Shown here one piece after another: positions 35,338 through 48,174 of a DNA stretch of 64,000 nt. This DNA comes from Centroberyx gerrardi (taxonomy: Eukaryota; Chordata; Actinopteri; Beryciformes; Berycidae), in assembly GCF_048128805.1 (NCBI RefSeq), contig NC_136017.1, forward strand, positions 18,464,307 to 18,528,306. Direction: 5' to 3'. Below the pieces are notes generated by a model. It made no database searches and was not told the DNA's origin. It saw only the letters and a list, made by a program, of their open reading frames with translations. Both the position numbers and the translations under genes were made by a program. Positions within the stretch are counted from its first letter, which is position 1. Every line of letters begins with the position of its first letter.

Positions 35338-35420
35338 GGACCATAGACTGTAAAAAAAAAATATGGACACAGTGAGTGTGACGTCACCCATAGGTTTCTG
35401 AAGGGCCGTTTTGAAGCCAA
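35338..35420 (+). repeat. Dispersed fish repeat fragment
   Basis: ACCATAGACTGTAAAAAAAA, then TATGGACA and GTGACGTCACCCATAGGTTT, a word set recurrent in fish genomes. Remnant only. Confidence 0.45.
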
Positions 35421-35439
35421 AAGTTATTAATGTAAACTG

Positions 35440-35712
35440 TTAATTCTGTGATGTATACCCAGAAACACTTCTTCATCTGTTTTGGCACTGTGCCCACTCA
35501 AAAAAGTTCTGGACTTATGCAGGTTTATTATTGATAATATTGACTCTGATTTCACTCTATGCTTAGAAAATGTATTGTTTAGCATCAATAAATATAATAT
35601 TCATAAAGTCAGAGAATGTTATCTTATAAGCCTAATTATTATTTTGGCAAAATACCATATCCACAAATCAAAATTTTATCCAAATTCTAAACCCTCATTT
35701 GTTGCTTTCAAT
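35440..35712 (+). mobile_element. L1-like ORF2 C-terminal fragment
   Basis: Translation gives ETLLHLFWHCAHSKKFW, then in an adjoining frame NKYNIHKVRECYLISLIIILAKYHIHKSKF and KPSFVAFN, the pattern of the last part of L1 ORF2 (HLFW.C, I..AK.HIHK). Frame-shifted and isolated. It ends about 250 bp before the SLC19 start codon. Confidence 0.7.
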
Positions 35713-35745
35713 GGCTCTGGTTTGGACCACAGTGGTTAGGACGCA

Positions 35746-35809
35746 CCAGAGCCATATAGAGAGATATGGCGAAATATAGACAAAGAGATATCTCTCTATA
35801 TGGCTCTGG
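35746..35809. repeat. 21-bp perfect stem hairpin near the SLC19 start
   Basis: Left arm 35746-35766 (CCAGAGCCATATAGAGAGAT plus A), 22-base loop, right arm 35789-35809, exact complement. Further GGCTCTGGGACGCACC copies follow at about 35802-35849. It is 160-220 bp before the start codon, so within the likely promoter or 5'UTR. Confidence 0.92.
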
Positions 35810-35966
35810 GACGCACCAGAGCCATTTCTCTCAATGGCTCTGGGACGCACCCCTTCATTCTTTGTATTTGATAGGCCAGAATGTGTGTCGTCATTTTTAT
35901 GCGTCAAATGGTTAGCACGTCGCTGTAAGCTGTCAGTTGGGGCTAAAGCAGCGGTATGTGGAGGTC

Positions 35967-38900
35967 ATGCGGTCTGGATGCTGCAATATGTCTGTCTTCT
36001 ACCCAACCATTCTTCTTTGCGTGTACGGATTCTTTTCAAACCTCAGGCCGTCTGAACCTTTCCTGACCGCCTTCCTGATGGGACCAGACAAAAACCTGAC
36101 GGAAACACAGGTTAGCTTGGCTAACGGCTATAGGACGCTAACAGGCAACGACTTGTATAGTCGGATAAACTTGTCAATCAGTATAAGTAATGCCAACATA
36201 CATCGTTAATGTCGCAGAAGATAGGGTTGCCTTCTGCTGTCTTCAGCCTAGTTCTTACTAGCTAAATTAAGTTGGCTGACTAGCTTAGTTAAGTTCGCAG
36301 TTGTGATTAAACCATGCTAGATGTGTCACGAATTGCTTCCTTATACCATGACGGAGTTTGTTATAAACAGACTAGTCTGTTTCGGGGTTTTTTTCCATTT
36401 TAAACAGTTACCAACACTTTTGGACAGCTCACACAAATGATCTAGAATCAGGCTACGTTAGCTACCCAAAATAATCCATTATGGAATGTGGTCAGATGCT
36501 TAGAAACTCACCACTTGTTAATCTGAAAATAACTGCCTTCTTCATCAAGTTATAGCCAGCCTAGAGAAATAATTAAGTAGGCTACCTAAAGTGAATAGCT
36601 GTAATAATTAAGCTGTTATTCCCCTGAATGCCTGATATTAAAGTTTATTATTTATGTCTTAATCTCAGTGCTATGTCCTTTTTATCTTCAGGTTGTCAAT
36701 GAAATCTACCCAATATGGACGTATTCCTACCTGGTGTTGCTTTTCCCCATCTTTCTGGCCACAGACTACCTCTGTTACAAGCCTGTACTGATTTTGCAGG
36801 CTGCTAGCTTTATAGTTACCTATTCCATGCTGGTGAAGGCCCAGGGAATGCTGGCCATGCAGCTTCTAGAGTTTTTTTATGGGCTGGCCACGGCCACTGA
36901 GGTGGCCTACTACTCCTACATCTACAGTGTAGTGGAGCCAGCCCAGTACCAGAGAGTGACAGGCCTCTGTCGGAGTGTCACCCTGTTTGGCTCGGCGGCT
37001 GGCTCTCTGGTCGGTCAGGTCCTACTTTCTGTGGTCCAAGTCCCTCTGCTCTACCTTGTGGTCATCACACTTTCATCGGCCATTGTGGCTTTTGTTGCCC
37101 CCTGGTTTCTGCCCATGCCCAATAGGAGCTTGTTTTTCCATAAGAGTCCTGAGGTGGAGGAGGAAACGTCGCACCACAACAGCAGATCCCCCACAGACAA
37201 GATGGAGGACTCGGAGAGTAAAATGCCTCTAAACATTGAAGATGGAATCACAGTGAGTGGCACATTGCTTTGTGTAGGTCAGACCGGGGTTTCCTGCTCC
37301 CTCCACACCACCCTGAAACTATGTTTCTCTCTCACTCTCACTACAATACATTGTCAGTAAACGGATTGACACACCATCAAGTGGCAATTTTAGCACTCTT
37401 GCAAAATCCTAACTGCTTGTAACCTTGCTCCATTACTTTTCAGGAAATTGTTCTTCCTTAGCTGCAGAGAAAATGCATTTACCTGTATTTTTTTACTTAT
37501 GGGCCACAGTGGAAATACGCCATAGGTCTTTCTAGTGTTATCCTTTTATTGATGATCATCAATATCATGTGTGGAGAGGCCACATGAATTTATTTTAAAC
37601 TGTCAGTTAATCAGCCAATGATGCCGCATGCTTTTAACATTTTTCATAGAACCTGCTAAGAAACCATCCTAACTAGTTCTGCAACATGTTAATCTGTACC
37701 ACAATCTACCACACTGTTTTAACTTATTTTACTTGACAACACATCGTTTTGTCAACCCTCCCTCACCTTGTAGGTGTCCAGGGCTGATGAGACTGGAAGT
37801 GGTAGAAGCGGGTTAGTGGCGGTGTTGTGGATGCTGTGGGAGGACTTCCTCCAGTGTTACTCATGCCGCCCCCTGCTGGCCTGGTCAGTGTGGTGGGCAC
37901 TGTCCACCTGTGGCTACTTCCAAGTGGTCAACTACGCTCAAGCCCTGTGGGAGAAAGTACGGCCCTCCCAGGACTTTGACATCTACAATGGCTATGTGGA
38001 GACACTCTCCACACTGCTAGGTGAGGGTGGAGGACTTGCAGCGCTCCACCAGGCCGCCAAGTGCAAGCAGACATGTCCTTTCATTGAAATGAATGGAGCT
38101 CAGAATTTCTCCCTAGTGGTGCCTCTCTGTGTAAACGGCCCCTTAGGTGTCTTAGAATGTGCATTTTTAGAGACATATTTTCAAGTTCTAAACATCTCGT
38201 ACAATATTATGGTGTTTTCCACCAAGTTTTATAATCACTCAATTAGTACACACCGTGTGATAAGATTAAAAAAAAAAAAGCTTGATTTATTCACTCCCTT
38301 CCCCTCAAAAGTTAGGGCTTTTTTTTTTATAGATGTGCACATATTTTTTATTTTGTGTTGTCTTTGAGGGATGGAATTAATTGCTGTCTGTGAAATTGTT
38401 CATGATTGAGATGCCCATCCACCACTTTTACAATCAAGTGTTCCAAATGCATCTCCTCGCGTCTCTTGTCCCATTTAACAACATAAAACTTCACATCTGC
38501 TATGACTGAACATTTCAACATTGAATCAGCTATATTTTGACTATCTGGGATAGTTATGAATGCCAAAATCCTGGGGGACCTTCACCCATCTAACGCTTTG
38601 TTAGTAACAAAATGCATGCTGACAGGTGCTGTGTAGAAATTCTGTTGGGCCCTGATTAGTCTTGGTTAAACCGGCATTGCCTTTTGGAGGATTTTCAATT
38701 AGCAAAAAATGTTTAATCCATGGCCAGGATTTATCCATATTCCTGGAACCAGACTGTAGTATAATTCATGTATCTAACAATGAAAGTTACCACACCTAGT
38801 TACAGCTGAGTAACAGTAAGGCAACAGTAACAGTATTTGCTCGCTGTCCTACAGGAGCGTTGGCGGCGCTGGTGGTGGGCTACCTGCCGGTGCGTTGGGC

Positions 38901-41900
38901 GTTGTGGGGGGAGCTCGCTCTCTGTGTCTTTTCCATGCTGATGGCAGTGTGTGTTTACATCATGGACACGCTGAGGAACATTTGGCTGTGTTATGGCTCC
39001 TATGTCCTCTTCAGAGCCACCTACATGCTGCTCATCACTGTTGCTACGTGAGTATTAAGGGTGGACTTTGTGATTTTTGATTATTATTTTTTTTGGTTCT
39101 GCCACAAGGCCTGGGATTCCCAAACTCACTACACATTTATTTTGATTCTGTGAAGAACTGAAAAGTGAAAGTGCCATTTTTATTCGTTGTATTCAGGGTC
39201 CAAAATTAACTTTTTAGCTTACCTGCCAAGGTGGCTGGTAGATGAAAAATTTACCAGCCAGACAGATTTTTCACCAGCCAAAAATAATAAATTGATTTTT
39301 ACTATTGCAATTTGCTATTATTACTATTAGGCATGTCATCTTGGTCTCATATGCGATTCTCAATCAATATTATAGTAGTGTGCAGTAATAATAGTCGTAA
39401 CATTAACTGTATGCAGAAATATTAATTCAACTGTTTCAACACTAAAGTGTAACACATTTGAATTAATAAATTCAGTGGTATTCGCCTTTAAGTGCAAGAA
39501 GGATTATTTATTAAGGAGTTTGAGAATATAACAATTATAGAGGAATTAACAGTAAAGTAAAAATAAGTAAAGGCCCATTCACATCTAGAACAATAACTAT
39601 AAAGATAAGTATAACTATAAAAATATTTAAATCGTTATAAGTAAATAGAATGTCTGTGTTCACACTACAACTGTAACTAATAAAAACATCCAAAACGACA
39701 ACTGTAACTATATTCTTGGTTCCATCTCAGAGCGATTTTTCTGGCGGTAGAGAAAACGATAAAACATTTTCAACCAATCAAACTAAAGTTCTACAAAGAA
39801 GGGGTGGGAGAATTCAGTAGTTCACTGCAGTGATGGAGCTGCTGCTGAGGAACTGATTACAGAAGTCCAGAGGAACCCGGCACTGTTTATTTATGTTATA
39901 ATTCTGTTTACATTGTGTGCTCCGTTTTCTAAAGAGCCTACTACTGAGGATGTATGATTTGCCATATATTGTTGTACAATTTATACTCAAATAAAAAAAT
40001 TTAAATAAATTTTTAAAAAAGGAACCCGGCGCTGTTTGACAAAGACCATCGCCTCTAAAAATGTTGAAAAGAAACGTGACATACCGGTCGGGATCGGAAC
40101 AGCTCTTGGGATTAGCGGTAAGGCTGTTTACTGACCTGGAAGCTAGTTAAATCGCTACCTTTTGCTAGCATGATGCAAAGAAAATAGCATAATCTCTTGG
40201 CCAAACTGGCTGCAAATGCGCTATTATCCTATGTTTTCAATATGACTGGGAGGTAACAACAGAGCCCTCCAGTATCCTGTTGAAACCCGTTTAGCCAAGG
40301 TGACGTTACAGGTGTTTCTCTCAACATGGGCTACAGGAGACTTTACTCTTTGATCCACAGTAGATGTGGTATGCAGAGTCTCCTACTGGTGAAGAAATGA
40401 ATAGCTTCACTTGGTGACCATTAGTACCATTAGCTCTCATATAAACAAAGCACAATAATGTTATGAAGGCGCCATAAAAGAGCATTATTATCTGCCATCT
40501 CCTCTCTCTTTTGCGGCAATGCATGAACCCAAATCCTTCGGCTATGTCGTTATTTACTTTAGCAAGCGAATAAAATAAAAGCACGTCAGTAAAGTAATCG
40601 TGCTCCATTTTTTCTCGGAATATTCGGCGCCGATATCACTGTAGTGTGAACGGCCTGAAGTTCGCCTGTTTTCCTTCTCTTTCCTGGGGGCTCCACTCCC
40701 GCAATAAATCTCCACATGGCTGGGTTTGTAGGGCCTCATGTACTGTAACAAAAAAATTGCGCGGTTTGATGACTGACACAATTACGTACTACGCACAACA
40801 CACGCAGCACGGCAGATCTAGCAGATTGAAGTGACAGCAAACCAGCAGCTTTCTCCAGCGCGTGTAGGAAATTCATTTTTTTCTACCGCCCAGAGTGGCG
40901 GGTGGTCTCCATAATTTACTCGCCAAAGACTAAATTTACCCGCATTTGGCGACTGGCGAGTGTTAATTTTGGACCCTGGTTGTATTGTATGTATATTGTT
41001 CACATTCATATAGTTCCACACATTAACACTGGGAGCTGCCCAGTACATCCACAGTCTTGTACTGGGGAGCTGCCCAGTACAACCAGTCTCCTGGTGGCCA
41101 CTGAGCAGCTGCACTGTTGCTTTTTATTAAAAAATAAAAGGAATGAACAGAAAAAGTCACAGTTAAGTTGAGGTAGAATCCACTTTGTGAAGGCTGAAGT
41201 CAGCAGTTTGCTCACCACAGTATTCATTTAGAACTGGGTTTTGTTTTTTTTCATATGGTATAGCAGTGTTAGCTCTATAATTGATTTATTTTTGTCACAG
41301 TGGTTGGTCAAAGTAATTTTGGTTTTAGCGTGACCACTGCTAATCTGTTTCATCTATCAAACTCTTTATTGTTGTAGTGGTTATTATATATGTATTCTTT
41401 GTTTTAAGAGTATTTCTCTCACTCCCTAGTGTTTTTTTTGTCTGGGTGAAATTTTATCGCAGGCCAGCAGAGGTACATGTGGTTCAAGAAGCAGGGCTTC
41501 TATGGAGTCAGAATTGTCTTAAAAAGAAATAAGAAAAAAAGAAATTGTCTTAAAAAGAAATAAATAAAAAAAAGTCTATATCACGACGAAGTATGATCAC
41601 AAATGTATTTTCCTGTCCACAAACAAATGCCACTCAATTTGAATAAATGTCAAACAATTCTACAAATAAATACTCCTGCCACCGGCCCTCCCTCCCCAGC
41701 GAAGAGGGTAATCGATGTGTCCCCTTGAAGAGACAGACGAGAGGCAGTCTCCAGTCTGTCTTTGCCCAGGTGTCGTCCAGCTGCTAAGCTATTCCTGTCT
41801 GCTCTCTGCCTCCTCTCTGCCTGAGAGAGAAACATTAGCGGTTGGCTAGCTGTCGCTGGGCTCCACTCCAGCTGGTCCAGCTGAGAGCGGAGCTAGCAAG

Positions 41901-44900
41901 CATTAGCAATTGACTAGCTTTCTCCCTAAAGGCCTGGATATGCTTCCTCAGAACTGCTTCTGAGAACCTCCCAAAACGAACCTCCAGAAGTCCTGAACCT
42001 TCATGGTTCTTCAGAACAATAGGGTTTGTAGGAGGAGCTGCAGGCTGTCTGTCAAACAAGGGGGAGGGGTGGTAAACAGGAACTAGTCATAGGTCAGACA
42101 CCTCTTTACATCTGGCCAATCACTGCGAAGGGGGGCGGGGTGTTCGGACATTTCTGTTAGTGACTTTTCCGACCTGCATCGACCCCTCCGACCTCCAGAA
42201 CACGTCTGAAACCCTTTAAGAACCGCGTATAAATCACACTTAAAGCCCTCTCCGCTGGCCACATGGGTAGAGTAATGAGAGCAGCCCGCTCTCTCGTTAG
42301 GCTCCAGGTCGTTCGCAATCAAGGGGCAAAGCTCCGATGCATCTACTGACCCGCCCAGCTGAGAGCAGAGCTCGCCCTACAAGTCACCGCTGGCCAGGCT
42401 TGTTTCTAAGTCCTCCCCAGACATGAACGGCCTCAACAGCCAACTTGGAAGTCCCAGATATCCAACGTTTTCACTAGCATGTGACCACACCGCACATTTG
42501 TGGATCAGAAGACCACACCTCTGTCATATTTGTCAGAAAAATCCACAAATAAATGCGACCGAATCCACATGTCTGGTGATTTGTGAATGCAGATTTGACA
42601 ACCTGTAAATAAATGCAAAAAAAAACCTCACGTGTTTTGGAAAAATACACATTCAAACTTATATACTATATATGTGAAATTGTTGGACATTTATTCAAAT
42701 TGAGTGCCATTTGTTTGTGGGCAGGAAAATGCATCTGTGATCATCCTTGTATATTTACGAGTCGTGATATACATTTGTGAAACTTGTTGTGTGTTGTGTT
42801 CTTTTTAAGACAATTCTGACTCCATAGGCTTCTAACCACTACACTATTACAAGCATAATAATTCTGACCACAGGCCGTAACCTTGCATGTGTTTTAGGGG
42901 GGAAATCAGGCTGGATTATATTATTTATTTTCACATTTCTTTTAGGATGGTGTCCATTTCCAAACTTTGGTAGGCCACCACTGTTGAATAAATCTAGGAG
43001 AAACACTGTGGTGTTGAGATAAGCTCTCATTACATTTCACTGTACTCTGCCCCCTGAACCCTCCAGATATCAGATAGCCGCTAGCCTGAGCATGCAACGC
43101 TATGCCTTGGTATTTGGAGTGAACACCTTCATGGCTTTACTGCTACAGTCTCTGCTCACTGTGGTGGTGGTGGACTCGAATGGCCTGGGCCTCGATGTCT
43201 TCCCACAGGTAAGGCAGTGCAACATTATAGTTTGATTACACTTTAGTGCCTAATTACGCTCATGTAGCTCTTAAAGGAATAGTTCACCCCTAAATGAAAA
43301 TTCTGTCCTTATCTACTCACCCTCATGCCAGTTGAAACATGGGTGAAGTTTGTTAGTCCATATAACACACAGCCAGCACAACTCTGTAGCACCCTTTTCC
43401 TTTTTTTTTCTTTTTTTTCTTTTGTTTTTGCAGATAATACAGGAAGACGATACAGTAATGTACAAAACAACATCAGTACAGCGATGCATCATTCCTTATA
43501 AATGCATAATAACATATAGAGGGGGTACAACAGGACACATATAACAAGACAGAAAAGATAAGACAAACAAAACTAAATATACCGAGCTGGAGTGGTGATG
43601 GGCTGCACATTGCTTGGTTAATTGATGTCTGTTGTTGTGAGGGTATGTTAGTGTTTAGTATTGTGGACCAGTTGTGAAAAGAGGAATCAGCGCTGGAGGT
43701 CTTGTAGAAAGGGGGACCAGGTATCTTCAAAAGATTTGATGTTATTTTTAAGGGATGTTGTGAGTTTCTCCAGGTTTGAGTGGTCTGTAAGCAAGTTAAG
43801 CCAATGGTTTATGGATAGTTTTTTTCTGTCTTTCCAGTTTAATAATATGGTCTTCTTGGCAATGGTTAATGATTGATTAATTGATTGATTGATTAATATG
43901 AAGGGTTTGAGATGTTTGGGAGGTTGTAATGTGGAGGTGTCACCCAATAATGCAATGGTGCGGCATAGGGGGATGTCGAGGTAGCACCTTTTTCCAATAC
44001 AACTGAAGTCCGTTCAGTTGTCATATCTAAATCCAATCACACAGTGAGTTGAAAAGACCTATATTTAGACCATTATTTAGCGCAAATCTTCACTACAGCT
44101 CTGCAAAAAACGGTCACATGTACATACACCTAGACTTTGCACGTTCATGTGAATCTCCCTGACTTCTGTGTTTACACTCCCAGGCATAGGTCTGTCACAC
44201 AAACGGAGAGAGAGCTCTGCTCAAAGTGTCTTAGGTGGCTTTCACATCAGCATCGTTTGGTCCGGACTTTAGGACCTTTTTGCTAAGTGTGGATCATTTT
44301 GACTGGTGTGAACACAGCATGCGGACTTAAAACTATACAGTGTGAAAACGGCCTTATAATTCGGAAACTCTTTTTGCTGTAATTTGGCTAAAAACAACCC
44401 AAGCAACCCACCGTGAAAGAGCAAGTCATTGCGCACATATCGACATTTCCTCTCGGTGGGTTGGACTTCATCAAAGTTGCGTTCGCACCAAAATGATCCG
44501 CACCGCGGTCCAAATGGAAGTGGACTGAGACCGCTGATTTTTGGCAAACCTTTTGCAAGATTTTGGTCCGCACCCAAATCTGCATGGCGTGTTCACACCT
44601 GTCAAAATGATCCGAACTTAGCAAAAAGGTCGATGCTGGTGTGAAAGCCACCTTACTTATCAGACCGACAGGAACAACAGTTCTTTGCCCAACCTTATCT
44701 GTTTGAACCAGAATACACAAACGAGGAACTCAGACAGATGGATGAACCAGCGATAATAGCAGCTCAACCAAATCAAACCACAGGCCCTGTCCAGACAGCA
44801 TTAGTGATACTAGAGTCTGGTAATGTAGTTTTTCCCTTAGCGATTCAGTGATTTTAATCTTGTTCCCTATCAACTGTATTTGTGATTATTACAGAGCATG

Positions 44901-46692
44901 CATCCCCGCAGGAGTAGCCTACTGTTACCAAGCAAAACACTTATACAGTTTTTCAGTAAACTCCCACGTGTGTGACGTAGCCTATGCATAGCAGTGTAAA
45001 CATGGGAATGGAGGAGATTCACATGAACGCAGGAGGTCGGGTGCACGTATGACCGTTTTTTGAAAAACAATGGCTGTAGTGAACATTTGCGCTAAATAAT
45101 GGTGTAAATATCGGTCTTTTCCACTCACTGTGCAATGGTTTGGCTCCAGAAGACTTGGATTTTGCTGCACAAGCTGTATGGAGTAATTTTATGGTTATTT
45201 TTTGCTCTTTTTGGAACTCTAAAGAACCAGACCCTACTGACTTTAGTTGTTTTGGAGAAGGCTGCTACGGAATTGTGCTGGCAACCTCCATGTGTGTTAG
45301 ATGAACTAACAAACTTCACCCATGTTTCAACTGGCATGAGGCTGAGTAGATAATGATAATCATTTTTGGGTGAACTATTCCTTTAAGATAATTTCTATGC
45401 AAGCGTAATTACAATAGAAGGGTTAGACAGCAACAAACACTAAGTAAAAAAAAAATTAAAAAATGTTGGGACTTGTTTAGTCTTAGTAGTAGGGATGTTC
45501 TTGAATAATCGTTCTATAAATGTTTGTCGTTGTCATCACGTCGATCAAGCTTGTTGAATTAAATATACATCAGTATATGGTGTGGTATGAACTCGTCTCT
45601 AGCGGACCATACTGAGAGGAAAATACGACCTGGGGTTGTAGGTCTACATCAACACAAAAGAATAGACACGGGAAAATGAAGCGAACAAGCACAAGTTCTG
45701 TCTGGATGTTTACATGTGCAACATCAACCGGTATGGTCAGTGTCATGTTCTTCCTTGTAATAGGTTTGAAAATATCAGCAATATACAAAAAGAATCAACT
45801 TTTATACTGGTTTTTGTCTGTTTAAAATCATAGGGCTACACAGCCATGCAGGGGAAATCTTTTTTTTAATTTTTTTTATAGTAAAGCAGATGCCTTTGTT
45901 TTCTATCTTTTTCACTTAAAGGTCCCATATTGTGGAAAACAGCATTTCCCTTGCTTCTTTGATTATGAAGGAGTTGGATGTGCTATCTAAACATTGTGAA
46001 AGTTTCAAAACGCACAGTCGCCAGCTAAATCCACACAGTCCATATTAGAAAACGGAGCCTGAATATACACAGTCAGTAAAGGCATTTGTTTGGGTATTGA
46101 TTTAATTTGAATTTAGATGGAGGCATCTATATGTGTCACATCGCTTGCAAATTTATAGTTTCCTAACAGATTTGGGTCCAGTGAATATTGATAATTTGTT
46201 CGTCAACTTGAGCGAGTCACATGTAAACCCCTTTTTGAGGCAAGCATCATATATTCTGCATTCTGCCCCCGTTGAGCCGTTTCAGCAAGAAATTAGTCCG
46301 TTTGGTGTGTCTGTCTGCATTTGTGCCTGTGTGTGGGTAAATGTATGGGTGAGTAGATGGCCGTGTGTGGGTGCTAGTGGGACATAAGGTGTAATTGCGA
46401 GTGTTGTCAAGGTTCAGGGTTGGGGAAAGGATAAATTCTTGTCCTATGACACAAAGTGCAAAATAATTCAATTCTGAAAAGGTGCAATAAGCTCTTTAAT
46501 AAGCAGTGAATAATTGTCTTGCTTTCTTCCTTCCAGTTCCTCATTTATGGCAGCTACTTTGCTGTTATTTCTGTGGTCTTCCTCCTCGCTGGTCTTTACA
46601 AGTTGGCCTCCAGGAGGCGATCTGAGCCAGAGGTCCTGGCCGACAGCGGTGGAGAAACGGAGTCAGACTCTCCTCCAATCAGTGACACATGA
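35967..46692 (+). CDS. slc19a2: SLC19-family thiamine transporter (SLC19A2-like)
   Basis: Plasma-membrane carrier of the reduced-folate/thiamine family, expected to move thiamine. Six coding exons: 35967-36110, 36692-37252, 37774-38020, 38855-39047, 43067-43208, 46537-46692. GT-AG junctions and continuous frame give 480 codons (human SLC19A2 497). Landmarks: [14 protein letters not shown], glycosylation sequon NLT at about Asn43, [28 protein letters not shown], polar loop between TM6 and TM7 across the exon 2/3 junction, [34 protein letters not shown]. Twelve membrane spans are expected. [15 protein letters not shown] and LWEKV.PS recall SLC19A2 more than SLC19A3, but paralogue choice needs a tree. 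ATG at 35967 was chosen as first in frame; Met8 (35988) also fits. No lesion seen. Confidence 0.93.
39194..40978. mobile_element. hAT-like transposon, 1.8 kb, with 8-bp target duplication
   Basis: 17-bp exact terminal inverted repeats CAGGGTCCAAAATTAAC. Identical octamers GTTGTATT at 39186-39193 and 40979-40986. No transposase is readable. A second element (39568-40660) seems to sit inside it. In SLC19 intron 4. Confidence 0.92.
39568..40660. mobile_element. Nested DNA element within the 39194-40978 hAT copy
   Basis: Ends AAAGGCCCATTCACA at the left and TGTAGTGTGAACGGCCTG at the right, an imperfect inverted pair, with many AACTATAA words inside. A half-copy of the same family is at 25540-25690. 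Edges approximate. Confidence 0.5.
41497..42833. mobile_element. DNA element with about 165-bp inverted ends (SLC19 intron 4)
   Basis: Left end CTTCTATGGAGTCAGAATTG continuing TCTTAAAAAG; right end is the complement, ending CCATAGGCTTCTAACC. The arms share CACAAATG, TGATCAC, CACTCAATTTGAATAAATGT and more along about 165 bp. The GC-richer interior (41690-42420) carries no recognised gene. Confidence 0.75.
43401..43980 (-). mobile_element. 5'-truncated L1-like retroposon with 15-bp target duplication
   Basis: Flanked by GTAGCACCCTTTTCC (43386-43400) and GTAGCACCTTTTTCC (43981-43995), one mismatch. A T-rich run at 43401-43425 is the poly(A) end on the minus strand. The minus frame 43947-43687 gives [20 protein letters not shown], then [10 protein letters not shown], the C-terminus of fish L1 ORF2. 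Short 3'UTR follows. Confidence 0.85.
44234..44652. mobile_element. PIF/Harbinger-like MITE, TTA target
   Basis: Starts GGTGGCTTTCACATCAGCAT and ends with the near complement ATGCTGGTGTGAAAGCCACC, flanked by TTA at 44231-44233 and 44653-44655. The arms extend further, with CTTTTTGCTAAGT mirrored by ACTTAGCAAAAAGG. Confidence 0.82.
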
Positions 46693-48174
46693 GCTCTACC
46701 AGATGGTTCATATGTGACCACACTGTCTAATGATGCACAGTAGCCTCTTATCTGCAGCAGCGCTAACGCCCAGTGACCACAGACAGGGTAGTTTTATGCC
46801 TGCTGAGTGTCCAACACAAAGACTATAGGCTGCTTATGTCTTTGCCTTTGCTTAGTAAAGCACATAACAGACTGCACTGGTCTCAAACTCTCACCAGGAG
46901 ACATCTTATAGATATGCCATTACATGGATTATTGTATTATGTAGTTTGCCTATATTTAGGCACATCTATGATTGTAATATTGCAGGTCACACATAAAGGC
47001 TTCATTTGAGATATATGTTGCACAATGTTAGAAATAGACAGAAATATCTAATGATTTCCCTGCCTACTTGAACTTGCTGCCTTAAACATTATTTTAAACG
47101 CCAAGTAAATCAACTGCTTGAAATGTTACACCATTCAACTCCATGTTACATTTGAAATTCTATGCCTGCTTACATTGGGACAAGCCAATTATTTTTGCTC
47201 TAACCCTAACTTCAAAAGCTGTTATCAAGTTCATTATTGTTGAGTGATCAGTTACAGAATTTAGAAGTGCCTAAAGTGGCCAAAAAAAAGAAAAAGAAAA
47301 ACTTGAGCCACTTTTACAAATTCATAAACTTATAGGCTTACTCATTATTTAAGGGATATATAAAGTATAATGTAAAAGAGATGACCAAATTGACATAAAT
47401 CAACCAAATTAATATCAAAGTACTATCAAAAATGCTTTTTTTTTTTTTTTTTAATTTGACCAAATGAATAGATCAAAAGCTAGAAATGAAAGGATAATTT
47501 CCAAGATATGATATTGAATCATCTGTTGCTGTGTAGAATATAGCAATACTACTGAAAACTGTTGAACGGTTCAAGTAATGCCTTTTTTTTTTCTACTGGG
47601 CAAATATTATAACACACTGATTTATTTTTTTTATTTTTTTTACTTATTACTTTTATTACTACTTAATTTTAGGGCATGAAAACTCCACTACCAAGAACTT
47701 TCTTGAACATTTTGACACAACTAGTGTGTGTTGGTAGCTATGCACTGTGCTAGCCCCATTTGTTTTATTGACATCATAAACAAAGAAAGTCCATGTGTCA
47801 CTGTAAAATATATATTACAATACAAACCTGTCTTCAGTATTTTATTAGCAACTTTGGAACCGTCGTTACAAAAATTATCCATTAGTTTCTCCAATACAAT
47901 GACAAGAAGTATGTATTCTGTTACCTCTGCCTTTCACATACAAAGAAACATAGTATTAGGAGATTCACAATTTGATGTTTGATTAGTTGGTGTAATAGAA
48001 TGCAGGCATATCAGCATTAATGATAAGCTGGATGAAGTGCATCTGACTTCTCCACACTTTCACACTTGTTGCATATTGAGGACTAGGCTTTTTCTTTTCC
48101 AGATGTGTGTGGATGGGTCCGTTCTAAGGATTGACTTGACAAGCTTTTGATTCTTTGCACTGATTTTAGACTTA
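46693..48174 (+). other. SLC19 3'UTR and downstream sequence
   Basis: AT-rich, no gene. No canonical AATAAA recognised before the 48175 fold-back, so the transcript end is not placed. Confidence 0.4.

Larger units (their letters stand above)
43275..45382. mobile_element. TTAA-target element, enlarged by two nested insertions
   Basis: Ends AGGAATAGTTCACCC and complement with TTAA on both sides (43271-43274 and 45383-45386). Same family as 32710-33562: shared GAAGTTTGTTAGTCCATA and the TTTAG..CATTATTTAGC word set. It is 2.1 kb because an L1 fragment and a Harbinger-like MITE have inserted. In SLC19 intron 5. Confidence 0.85.

Noticed and set aside
36111..36209. Continuation of SLC19 exon 1 to 36209
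   Set aside because: Read-through past the GT donor at 36111; family protein continues with VNEIYP from 36692.
38021..38367. Coding extension after 38020
   Set aside because: Intron read-through; GTGAGG donor at 38021 and family sequence resumes at 38855.
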